From positions 38,790,218-38,854,217 of the forward strand of contig CM066982.1 in NCBI GenBank assembly GCA_033977485.1: DNA of 64,000 nt, given 5' to 3'. Under the pieces are notes generated by a model, which saw nothing but the letters and a program-made list of their open reading frames with translations, was not told the origin of the DNA and ran no database searches. The position numbers were made by a program, and so were the translations under genes. Shown here in pieces: positions 22,947 through 33,309 of the stretch (within the stretch, counting starts at the first letter, position 1; each line of letters begins with the position of its first letter). The stretch is from Hydrangea macrophylla. Taxonomy: Eukaryota > Streptophyta > Magnoliopsida > Cornales > Hydrangeaceae.

Positions 22947-23922
22947 TTAAGCATAGTACTTTTTTAGGCGATCAATGTTGATTGGTTCTTTGAATTTGAC
23001 ACCATCGAGATCTATGAGATAGGTCACTCCTCCGGAAAGGATAGTTTTGACGATGTAAGGGCCAACCCATTTACGTTTGAACTTCCCACACGGATCAAGG
23101 ATCGGAGCTCGTAGTTCCTTTAGGATAAGGTGATACTTGATAATCTTCCTTGGATGAACTTTTTTGTTAAAAGCACGGGCTATCCTCTTTTAATGCATTC
23201 GGACATGGTTAAGTGCCGCTGGGCGCTATTCATCTATGAGAGCCAATTCTTTCTACCTTTCCCTTAATCAGTCGGATTCTAAAATTTCACATTCCGTCAC
23301 CACACGTAGGAATAGTAGTTCTATCTTGACTAGAAGTACTGTTCCATGCCATATACCAGTGAATAAGGAGTCGCTCCTGTAGACGTCTTTATCGATGTTC
23401 TGTATCCCCAAAGCGCAAATGGTAGTTTCTCGTGCCAATTTTTGTAAGTATCGGTTGATTTCTGTACTATGGCATTGACATTCTTGTTTGCAGGTTCGAC
23501 TGCTCCAATGGTTTGTTGCCTGCATGGCGATAACTTATGGTAAGTGATTTTGTATTTCTCAAACAAATCCCTGACTTCTGCTTTGAAATGACTTCCGTTA
23601 TCCGAAATAATCTCCTAAGGGACTCTATAATGGTAGATGAGATTTTTCTTAATGAATTTGGCCACTTCTTTGGCTCCAAACTTGGTGTAGGATGCAACTT
23701 CTACCCACTTTGTGAATTAGTTGATGGCCACTAAAATGTATCAGTTCCCATTTGAGGCCTTTGGAATAATTTCGCCAATGATATTGATTCCGTAAGTTGA
23801 GAATGGCCACGAGGAGATCATACTATAGAGCAGAGATGGCGATACATGCATCATGTTTGCATAGATCTGGCACTTGTGGCATCTTCTCATGTATTCGCAA
23901 TAATCTTTCTTCAATGTCGTCC
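22947..23922 (-). pseudogene. E0 pol, C-terminal integrase part
   Basis: On the minus strand it encodes integrase from just after the HHCC region to the end KKYYA (stop at 22947-22949). Several stops and shifts divide it; pieces at 23268-23697 are still readable, for example GTGATPYSLVYGM. The N-terminal remainder of the same gene is at 44670-50215, beyond E2. Confidence 0.9.
23918..23922. repeat. Target-site duplication of E2, left copy (CGTCC)
   Basis: CGTCC precedes the E2 LTR and is repeated at 44670-44674. Removing E2 and one copy rejoins E0's integrase reading, which proves the nesting order. Confidence 0.95.
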
Positions 23923-26900
23923 TGTGGACACGCGGAGTCGGACCACTTCTCTCCCTTGTTTGAGATTTGTTTTTGAAACTTGATTTGAATCAAGGAAAGA
24001 AAACGAAAGGTCTGTTGAAAACAGATACAGAGTCGCCACTTGGTCTTTAAGGAACCAAGAAACCTAATTTTGACTCACCCAAACGGATAAGGGCACCGGC
24101 CCTTCATAACCAAAGAACTTGGTTCGGGGTTTTGGTACGAGAGAGGAAGGAGCCTTTGTCACGACTAAAACACCCTCAACTCGCCCCGTCTTTCGACGGG
24201 CCTCAATTAGCATCCAAATAATCATCTTATACTATGTATGGTTCGACAATTAATACTATGATAGTATATTACATCACATAAGAAAATCTGAAATGGAAGA
24301 TCAAAAGATAAAATATCATTCATAAGATCTAAATCAAATATCATGCAATGTAAGGTGAAAGATCACACAAATAAACCTAGGAAAAATCGTCTAATCATAT
24401 ATCAAATAATCAAGACTTCCTAATCTAAAGGGGACATGAATTTGTTCTTGAAATAAGTAAAAAGAAATGAAAATATGCTTAGCAAGCTAGTATGATGCAT
24501 GTTATTCTTTGAGAAAAGAAGATCTTCTCAATCCCCGGGACGGATGAGAAAGGACGATTAGATCGAGGGGAAGCATGAACGTGAGATCAAGTTCATTCCT
24601 TATAATCTTCTTACAAAAACCCCAAATCTTGCATGAATGCATTGTATGTATCTAAAAATGTGCAAAGGTTGTAGTGTGTTTTGTGTGCATGGATTTCTAA
24701 AATGACTTAGGAGTCTAAAATGTGCATGAATGAATGGATTAAATCAACATGGGATGCATACAAATGTAGTATGAACTACTTCCTAAGATATGAGCTAATT
24801 TGGAATGCATATAAGCATTAAATCAAAGAATGAAAGTTGAAAGGTGCTTGCTGTGAATAGTGGACAGACTGCATGTATTACTTTGCAACATTATAATGGG
24901 AGGTCAAACGTGCCTAGGAAAATGTGAGAAAAATCAGAGATCATCCTTATTGTGTCTAGAAAATAACCCAAAAAGCCAAACATCAATAGATATCACATAT
25001 TAAAAGAAAAAAATCAGAATGTACACATGACTCAGAAACAAAAGCTGCACTGTTGACTGATTTTGTATGATTTTTCATAAATCAAAGAAAAGGTTTATGA
25101 TGACCCATTATATACCAAACGTTTCCTAAGACACCCTAGTTGTATAAAAAAAATAGAAAAGATATATGTACAGTGATGAAAATATCCGGAATAAGTGCAA
25201 GAAGTTGGGTGAACATTCTGTGAGAACAGAGGCAGATTATGAATATGAACTTCTCACATCCAAAACAAATACTTTCACATCTCTATAATTGATGGGAAAC
25301 AATAGGGACAAACTATGATGTATTGGGAAGGTTTTCCAAGTGGTTTCATAATCATAACTCGAGTATTTAATTCAAAACAAATCTTTGAACCTGAACAGCT
25401 CACTGTTTTGGGTCATTGTTTTGGAGATTTTGGGGAAAACAAAGTTTTGTTTCTTGAAACCAAATGAGAGGGATTGAGAGGGGTTTTGAAATAGATGTTT
25501 TGAAAACATATTTTCAACACCCAATAAGGATTATGGCCACTTAGAATAGCAACATCAAACTCATCATTAAGAATCTCCAAGATTGTTGGAGAGATTTATT
25601 TTATTTTTTGAACATAACTCCAATACATTCCAAGAATACCTTGGAAGTATTGAGGTTATGATCATCATCTATCAAACATGTTTTTGAGGTCAAGAGCTAC
25701 TATCCATAAGGATTCACTCACCCCAAACTTCATGTCATCACTTAAATGATGATGAACTAGTAAGTAAATAAAGAAAAACCAAAAAGAAATGGGATAAGAA
25801 GGGATGAACAATAAATAAACAAGCAAGTAGATGATGATCAATAGATGATATTCATGAAGCATGAACTTGTAGATTGGTGTTTCACTCATATGTAATGACA
25901 CTAGACATGGAAGAAGCTTCCACTCTCTTAAATGCTCACTAAAATGGTGGTTGGGAGTATTGAATGTTGAAGTAAATGGAAGTAATGAAGTAAAAACAAG
26001 GTTTAGAACTCACTTTTGTTTTGAAAATCAAAGAAGAAAGCTTCTTTTCTCTCTACTCTAACCTTATCTCTACAACTTTCTCTCCCAAACTTTTCCAAAA
26101 CTCACATTTGACTCCCCTAAAATGAGGAGTAATGGGGTGTTTATATAGGCCAACTTGGGGTGGTTTTGGGATTTAGAAAGTACTCCCATTGGCTCCAAAC
26201 ATCTGAAAGCATAAAACTATGTCGTTTTGGCTTTTAATTAATCAAAATGGGACCACAAACTTAGTTACAAAAATACACTGTTCTGGAGGGGAGTGCCGCG
26301 GCGGCAGTGGGCCAGTGCCGCGGCGGCAGTGCTCCTCCCTTCGTCTGGATAATGCTGTTTAGGCCCCCTGAAGTTCCGGTATTCGCGAAAAGGCCCTATT
26401 TTGTCCGAAATTCACAGAAAATGCATACGAACTCCAAATTGAGGTTGTGATATACCGTTGGAAAGGTAATGGAGTCTACTTTACATAACAAATAGTTCGG
26501 GGATAGGTCGCTTTGAAAAGTTTTGCGGTATTCGCGATAAAAGCTGATTTGATCGCCTTTTTCAACTTCAGAAATTCATAATAAATTCGTTTTAAATTTA
26601 GAAATTATGTACGATATACCGTTGGCAAGCTATTGACCTCTAGTACCCATGAAAAATATTTGAAAATTGTTCCGGTGCCCCGATTCCAAAGTCAAATTCT
26701 GGTCAAACTGGTCAAACCTGGGATTCCCGGGAAGTTCTGGAAACCTCCGGGAGTTCCCGGGAGCTGATGTTTTCGCTCGATTTTCTTTTGGAACTTGTTT
26801 TAACACTTTTCCCATGATTTAAAATGATTTTGGTGAATTCGGCCGATTTTGGTCAAACTTGGTCAAACTTGGTCAAACCTTGGTCAAACCTAGTCAAACC

Positions 26901-27197
26901 GGTCAACGGGGACTTTCTGGGAACTTCCGGGACTTCCGGGGGTCTCTGGGAGCCGACGATTTCATCTGATTTCTCTTAAAAACTCATTTTATCGCTTTTC
27001 ATATGACATAGCATGTTTTCAGAACTTTGAGACCAAATCTGGGAGTTTTCGGGCTTTCGGGGGCATTTTGGTCATTCTGAGCATTCTGAGAGATAGAACT
27101 GACTTCCGAGAATCCTTTTTGAGTCTTTTACGATCATTGTGAACCACCAAGCTATGGGTCTCCTAAATCTGATAGCCGACAAAATGGGGTGTCTACA
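23923..27197 (-). repeat. E2 3' LTR (3275 bp)
   Basis: It matches 41375-44669 with few differences. In the first 300 bp I see two: a C/T in the GGTTCGGGG stretch and an A/G in CTTTCGACGG. A 13-bp deletion is specific to this copy (near 24607-24612). The TATA box is at 26140-26147 on the minus strand. The GC array has two units (26292-26330). No gene inside. Confidence 0.96.
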
Positions 27198-27211
27198 GTT
27201 TGCCCCTCTTT
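27198..27211 (-). promoter_or_regulatory. Polypurine tract of E2
   Basis: The minus strand reads AAAGAGGGGCAAAC immediately before the 3' LTR. It is identical to that of E1. Confidence 0.85.
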
Positions 27212-27883
27212 GGCATGAACTTGCGAGGCAACGCATGTCGCAAGCGAGTGCCATTGCTTTGAAGAGACAAGACTTTTTGGAGGCTATAGATTTAGGATAA
27301 AAAGTGTTGCAAAAGATGCAAGGATGATGAGGTTAGTGCTGGTCGTGCTCTATGTGAGCTGCCTACGTATCCCAAGGGGAATCAGACCAGGACGTAGTTC
27401 GTGGCACAAAGGGATAAATCACACATGCACAACAAGACAGGCGGATGCTATGCTATAAGAGTGATATGTAATGCATGAATTGTGTCATGAGTCCTAATGC
27501 GTCTAGTATTATGACCCTAGTATGAGCAAGTGCTGTGTGTGCCACTCCGAGTGGGCTGGTGTTATGCTAGTGTTTGCGACTGTGGTGTAGTGGATGACTC
27601 GGATAAGGACACCGAGGTTTATAAGACTCCGGGTCTAAGGGCAAACTTCTGGAATGAGTGAGACAGGTCAGAAGCGTTTTGCTTAGAGGACAATGACCAA
27701 AGGTGACCGAGGGATCTTGTGATAAAGCTGTGAGAAAATTCTTGACAATCAGGAGATCTGGATGCAGGCGATGTTCTGATTGTTCTTGACGGCCGACTTT
27801 CGGAAATCGGTTCCGGCTGGTGGTAGTATCTTTTGTATTTATCCTTGGGGATGACGTAGTGTTCTTGGAGAATTCTTATTTTC
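27212..27883. other. E2 3' untranslated region
   Basis: No gene. It has a hairpin motif with arms CTACGT (27363) and ACGTAG (27392), as in E1. Confidence 0.55.
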
Positions 27884-28200
27884 TTGATCGGGAACCAGGA
27901 TCCATCTCTGAACCTCTCACGGTTGATCAAATCTTTCGGCGCTCAATCCGAGAGAGCCGGTCAGGGCCTCCGGGAACTGGTATCTGTCTGCTTTTGTCCT
28001 CGGGGGATGATGCAGGGTTCTCGGAGAATCTCTTTTCTTGATCAGGAACCAGGATCCATCTCTGAACCTCTCACGGTTGATCAAATCTTTCGGCGCTCAA
28101 TCCAAGAGAGCCGGTCAGGGCCTCCGGGAGCTGGTATCTGTCTGCTTTTGTCCTCGGGGGATGATGCAGGGTTCTCGGAGAATCTCTTTTTCTTGATTAT
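27884..28200. repeat. Tandem repeat, two units of about 154 bp
   Basis: It is the same unit as E1 5459-6090 but with two copies instead of four. Units start near 27884 and 28037. Confidence 0.85.
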
Positions 28201-28419
28201 TTGGTGCATTAGCTAAGAACCAGGATTCATTACCAGAATTCTCGTGTTTGATCAAAATTTGCGACGATTGTCCTGAAACGGCCGATTCGGGTCTTCGGGA
28301 GCCAATTTTTCCCAGTTTCTGCCCGCTGGAGGTAGTTCTGACAACTTTTAGTCTGCTTGGGGCAAAACCTCATAAATCTTGACTAGACTGGGCCACCGGG
28401 GCTGATCGGGGTCAAAAAC

Positions 28420-28774
28420 GGGCTGAAAAAGGCCAAAACGGGCCAAAACGGGGCGAAACGGAGCAAAACGGAGCGAAGCGGGGCCCACAGGGAGCAGTGC
28501 CGCGGCGGCACTGGGCCACTGCCGCGGCGGCAGTGGCCCAGTGCCGCCGCGGCACTGGGTGACCAGACTTCATCTTCTTATATCTCGGGTTTTTGAGCTT
28601 TTGAAGCTCATTCTTGGCCATTTTGGGGTGTTTTTGAAGCCAAAATTCAACAAAACGCAGCTTGTGCGTGCTCAGGTGAGTAATCTTCTCCCGTAGTCGG
28701 ATTTTTGATTGGTGTTTTGGTTTGCCCAAATTTTCAAGAAGAAAGTTTAAATGTGACTTCCATTTTTCTTGTAG
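28420..28774 (+). promoter_or_regulatory. Upstream region and 5'UTR intron of the E2 antisense PMD gene
   Basis: It contains 10-bp AAAACGGGGC-type units (28433-28482), three GCCGCGGCGGC units (28495-28558), TTATATC near 28576, a donor CAG/GTGAGT with intron start at 28676 and an acceptor TTGTAG ending at 28774, four bases before the ATG. The shared GC array with the LTR U3 suggests a promoter role, which is inference. Confidence 0.5.
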
Positions 28775-28778
28775 ATCC

Positions 28779-30952
28779 ATGGCTTCGAGCTCAAGGAGAC
28801 CGTCTAAGAAGGCTAAGGGGCGGATGAAGGCCGAGATGCAAGCTCCGGACTTGATTTTGCGGGACCCCCAACGCCATCTTTCGGCCGCGGCTCTAGCGAG
28901 CTTGGTATGTGAAACTTTCGACATTTTAGGACCACCTTCATGTATTGTGCTAGTTTTGTGAGCCGTAGTGTGCACCTAGAGATCGTTAGAAGTTCGATTT
29001 GCGCTCAAATGTTGATTTTGTGAATTTGGCTCTCGGGTTGTGAATAGTGATTTTGTGCATCTTTTGTCGTCTTTGTTGTGTGCAGGTGCCGGAAGTGGCC
29101 TTGAAAGGCCATGGTAGCCTTGCCCACGCCTTCTTATGGTACACTCAACTCTCGCCCACCGTTAAGAGGATGGTGGACGACGCCGGGTTTGGAGGCTTTG
29201 TCCGTTTGGTTTCAAAAAGCAGCAACGATTTAGCTCACTTCTATGCATTGGCCGAGAGGTGGTGGGACACCACCAACACTTTTCACCTGCCGTTTGGTGA
29301 AATGACTATGACGCCCTTCGACTTCTCTATGATCACGGGCCTGAGGGTCGGCGGGAAGTGCCTGATTCTGGATTACTTTTATGAGATCGACCTGGAGGCG
29401 GTGGAGATGCTGATTGGGGCTGTTCCCCCTAACCTGGAGAGGCATTGGTTTCCTTGCGGCTGGCTTTACCGGGCCTATGGCAGAGGTAACCACAATCTGA
29501 ACAATTCCCAACTTTTGAGGGTTTATCTTCTGTATGTCCTCGGGTGCTCAATCTTTGCGACAAGGAACGACCGGGTGAGCTTGAGGATCCTTTCTTGCCT
29601 GGCGACCATTGATGAGATCCCCTCCTATAACTGGGGCGGTGCTGCCCTGGCCCATCTCTACAAGCATATGGGGGAGGTCTCTCGGGGCGATGTTAAATCT
29701 ACTGGGGGATTCTGGCGAGCTTGGGAGGTACGCACTGTTTCTTCTTTTATTTTCCATCTTTTTGATTTCCATACTTGTTCTGATTTCTCCTTTGTCTGTG
29801 CAGCTTTGGAGTTTTGAATACTTGAAGATGTTGGCTCCTTCCCCGGCGGACGAATCAGGCGAGGATGAGGATGGCATGGCTCCTGTGCCTCTATTCCCAC
29901 GAGGTTTGAGATGGCGGAGGGACGTTGTTGGGGTGAAGAGTGGGGCCCACCGGATTGTTTTGCTCAGAAACTTCTTAACTGAGCTGACGGCCTCTAGTGT
30001 TGATTGGACGCCTTGGGAGGGCGTTGCTTACGCCGCCCCAGAGGAGATACAAGCGGTTAAATCTCTTACCTCTTGCCACCTTCTGCGGGAGAGTACCGAG
30101 TGCAGGCAGTGGTTCCTTGGGGAGCGGGTCTCTCGGCAGGTGGTTGGTGGCTCCCGGTATCGCGTTCCTTATAATCCTCCTGTGATGGACGCTAGTGACC
30201 TCTCTGGTGATGCTCTGCTGGCGGCCTTGGCCGGGACTGATGTTTGGGACCATTTTCTCTCCGAGACCGGTTACGAGGCTTACCGCGGCCGTTTCCTGAT
30301 GCCTAACTTCCCGCTCCTGGAGGTGAGTTCTTTTTGTATTTTTTGCCTTTATCAGTTCTTTATGTTTTTGACCTATCTTTTCCTAACTTGTTTTATGCCT
30401 ACAGCTTCGCGAGATGTACAGGAGACAGGCTCCTCAGGCTCCCGATCCTATCCCTCTTTGGGATTGGACCGTCAATGTTCTAGGTGCTGATGGCACTCCC
30501 CAAGTGATGGAAGTGCCACGAGTCACATGCGGGTACCCCACTCAGCCAGCAGGCGTCCTCAATGTTCCTTGGAGTTACGCTGAGGAGGGTCACGCCTTGG
30601 CAGCTAGCTTACGGTCCCTGGTCCTCACACGAGACCATCGGGTACGTCTTTAATTTTGCACTTTCTTAAGGTTGTGAGGTTCTAACCCTAGATTTTACCC
30701 TTGACAGATGGACGGTATGCGGCAATTTGCTGCCAACCAGATGGCGTCCTTGGTAAGTCTCTGACTCGGCTCTGTTTTTGTACTTTTTTGTTGTTCCCTT
30801 ACTGATTGCCTTCATTTTATTTGTGCTTGCAGTACCGTGGAGGCGGGGCTGGCTCATCGAGGACAGGTCCAAGATGCAGAGGTGGCAGGAGGAGGCCGTC
30901 GCCGACATACACTCCGGGCGGTCCGACGGAGGACGAAGAAGAGGAGGACTGA
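28779..30952 (+). CDS. Antisense PMD (plant mobile domain, MAIN/MAIL1-like) gene, six coding exons
   Basis: Exons are 28779-28904, 29086-29727, 29804-30322, 30405-30641, 30708-30752 and 30833-30952, giving 562 aa. All five introns are GT-AG and phase 0, and no exon has an internal stop. The N-terminus is basic (RRPSKKAKGRMK, NLS-like). The plant mobile domain spans exons 2-3: FHLPFGEMTMTPFDFSMITG at 108-127, LLYVLGCSIF near 190-199, YNWGGAALAHLYKHM at 223-237, then GGFWRAWELWSFEYLKMLAP across the exon 2/3 junction. The tail is Arg/Gly-rich and ends in DEEEED. PMD proteins of Arabidopsis (MAIN, MAIL1) are nuclear and affect transposon silencing; a role here is inferred. The gene is opposite to gag-pol. 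Exon ends are my reading and are untested by RNA. Confidence 0.82.
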
Positions 30953-31291
30953 GGCTTCCCAAGCGGGAATTATTATTTTATTTTCTTTTTCTGTTTTCGA
31001 TTGGGTTGTACTGAGGATATGATTATTTGGAAAGTGTAGGACGATGTGTAGCACAATTTGCGACCTTTTGACAGAGTATTATGATATATTGCCTCCTAGG
31101 CCGGATATCTTCTGGTTTAGAGGCGCAGTTGTGTGCTTGTTTTAGTTAATATATGTGCACTGTGATTGTTGGATGTTACTGCGATGGGCAGTTTTGTGAT
31201 AGTGAGTGCTTTTGCCTTGCAGGTGGGATAGTCCGTGAAACGGGGAGGTGCTGCCGAAATTTTGAATTTTGCTAGAGCCGCGACAGAAAAT
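30953..31291 (+). other. Spacer between the two E2 antisense genes
   Basis: No gene. A T-rich 3' end follows the PMD stop. TTGCAG/GTGGG at about 31222 could be a splice acceptor in the leader of the next gene. Confidence 0.4.
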
Positions 31292-32290
31292 ATGGCTTTG
31301 TATGATCCCGCTCAACTCACAGCTTGGCTGAACATTACGGATGGCGTGGAACGGATCAACCTCTTTAGCTACGGCTTGACCGAGCTATTCTCTCTTTGCC
31401 AGATGACCCTGAATACTGAGTTCTTGCGTGCTGCCATTGGTCACTGGGACCCGGTGAATCATGTCTTCAACTTCAATGGCCTGGAGATATGCCCCGTGTT
31501 TGAGGAGTTCTGCGCTATTCTCGGCTATGATTCTGACTCTGATCTGATTCTCCCTTCTGCTGGTACCCTCAGTCCTACGCGAGGCTTGGCTGAATATCTG
31601 AATTGCTCCATCACTATTTCCCGCCGGCTGATTCAAGGTGAGGTCCTTAATATTGCTTCTATTATTGCTCAGTATGCCGGTCCTGGGAATCCCAGCGTGT
31701 ATGATGCTACCCGCGGGGCTGCTTTGATATTGTGCATGACCTCACACTTCTTATTCTCGAGTACTTCCGTTGACTTAGTGCATGTGTGCCTTGGGTTGAA
31801 GCTTAGCAAGAATCCCATGGCCATGGTTCTAGCTGAAACCTTGAATGGTTTGGATAATGCCTTCAATCAAGGGACTCCTCTTCTTTCCGGGGCGCCTTTG
31901 GTGTTACAGGCTTGGTTATACGAGCACCTTCAGCTGTGGACGGGGCGCATACCACCAGTTTACTTTCGTCGAGCTGTGCTTTACTCTCACTATACTTTTG
32001 CCGATTGGGTGGGCATGATGGGTGCTTTATCTGAGGCCGACATTTGCTGGATCGTGAGGCGTTGGGGCCTCCATGCTATCACCACGAGCCTCAGGGGTCA
32101 CCAGAGAGTGTGGTTGATGGGTCTGAGAGAGACTTCTTTCTATCATCCTCGCCGTTTGGCCAGACAGTATGGACAGGTTCAGGAGGTTCCCCGGGGGTTT
32201 ACTGAGAGGGTCTTTGCTTCCAGGATCAGGGCTACCACTATTGTTTCTTTTATTGATGGTTGGACTGACCGAGTAAAAGCCTATTTCTAA
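31292..32290 (+). CDS. Antisense DUF7745-like protein gene (332 aa)
   Basis: A single open frame from ATG 31292 (MALYDPAQLTAWLN) to TAA 32288-32290 (…RVKAYF). An in-frame path 19 codons upstream has no ATG, so this Met is the likely start. Core features are WDPVNHVFNFNGLEICPVFE at 52-71, followed by EFCAILG, and LVLQAWLYEHL at 203-213. This pattern, a 'WDP…F.F…E.CP..EE…LLG' block followed by a 'LLQ.WL.EHL' block, is what I know from the plant DUF7745 family, often found in or near transposons. The molecular function is unknown. No signal peptide or membrane segment is evident. AATAAA lies at 32304-32309. The gene is disrupted in E0, E1 and E4. Confidence 0.75.
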   Translation: MALYDPAQLTAWLNITDGVERINLFSYGLTELFSLCQMTLNTEFLRAAIGHWDPVNHVFNFNGLEICPVFEEFCAILGYDSDSDLILPSAGTLSPTRGLAEYLNCSITISRRLIQGEVLNIASIIAQYAGPGNPSVYDATRGAALILCMTSHFLFSSTSVDLVHVCLGLKLSKNPMAMVLAETLNGLDNAFNQGTPLLSGAPLVLQAWLYEHLQLWTGRIPPVYFRRAVLYSHYTFADWVGMMGALSEADICWIVRRWGLHAITTSLRGHQRVWLMGLRETSFYHPRRLARQYGQVQEVPRGFTERVFASRIRATTIVSFIDGWTDRVKAYF

Positions 32291-32987
32291 AGACCTTTGA
32301 AGAAATAAAAGACGCTAAGACTAGACCTGACTGATTCTGCTCATTCCTCCAAGTGTCTTTGGACATGTGATTGCTTTTCGAAAGACTTTTATTCCTTCGA
32401 TTACTCCTGTTTTATGTAATATTCAAAGTTTGTTTATCAGTGAACCTTGGTTACTTTGGGAATCTTATTTTATGCACTTTAGCTTTCTGAAAACATTTTG
32501 TAACTGAGATTTCAATTAGTTGTTGCTTTTGGTACTTGCTTGGGCGTGCCGGGTTTATTAGAGGCAAACGAGGCGGGTGACCGAAGTTTGCCCCTAGTTT
32601 GGGATATGTATGGTTGTGAGGCAAACGAGGTAGATGACCGACGTTTGCCCCAAGTTTAGAAGAGGTTTAGGCAAACGAGGCGAATGGCCAAAGTTTGCCC
32701 CTAGTGTGGAGGGTGATTTCCGGGTTATGGTAAGGACCGCGACTTTATTTTCTCACATGCTCATAATTTTTGCCCAGGCACCAAGGAGGCGGCCTGGCGA
32801 GCTATTTTCTCTCTTTTGTTATTGCTCATTTTGGATTTAGCTCTAATTTTTGCCTAGGCGTCCTTTCGGATTTTCGACCTAGCGAGCCATCCTTCTTTTC
32901 TTTTTGAAAGTCTGCCTACGTACCCCCGAGCGGGGATCAGGTCCAACGTAGTTCGGGCCAAGGTTTTGAAGGAAAGGTTATTTTTGT
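32291..32987. other. E2 spacer between converging genes, PPT-like repeats
   Basis: Three inverted repeats GGCAAACGAGG...GTTTGCCCC lie at about 32562-32600, 32619-32655 and 32669-32705. On the element's sense strand they give GGGGCAAAC, the 3' end of the polypurine tract. A nested hairpin motif (CTACGT...CCCCGAGCGGGG...ACGTAG) lies at 32916-32951. Confidence 0.6.
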
Positions 32988-33304
32988 TGTGGGTGGAGCG
33001 ACCGAACCAATGTGGTTGCCTACGTATCCCCGAGTGGGAATCAGGTCGAGCGTAGTTCAAGGCAAGGCTTGAAAGAAATGGGTTATTATTTTTTTGTGGG
33101 TGGAGCGACCGAACCGATGTGGTTGCCTACGTATCCCCGAGTGGGAATCAGGTCGAGCGTAGTTCAAGGCAAGGCTTGAAAGAAATGGATTATTATTTTT
33201 TTTGTGGGTGGAGCGACCGAACCGATGTGGTTGCCTACGTATCCCCGAGTGGGAATCAGGTCGAGCGTAGTTCAAGGCAAGGCTTGAAAGAAATGGGTTA
33301 TTTG
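32988..33304. repeat. Tandem repeat, three units of 107-108 bp, next to the pol stop
   Basis: Units start at 32988, 33095 and 33203. Each contains GTGGGTGGAGCGACCGAACC, then GCCTACGTATCCCCGAG and CAGGTCGAGCGTAGTTCAAG. E1 has only one such unit (10868-10960), so E2 has gained two. The units are nearly identical, which points to recent amplification. Confidence 0.9.
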
Positions 33305-33309
33305 AATGG

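Larger units (their letters stand above)
22134..23922 (-). mobile_element. E0, segment 2 of 3
   Basis: It holds the last part of the antisense gene (22134-22236), the convergent-gene spacer and the C-terminal end of E0 pol (22947-23922). E2 interrupts it at 23923. Confidence 0.9.

Noticed and set aside
25665..25901. Hydrophobic frames inside LTRs (also at 43128 and 61666)
   Set aside because: They lie in non-coding LTR sequence, are broken in other LTR copies, and their apparent membrane segments come from AT-rich sequence.
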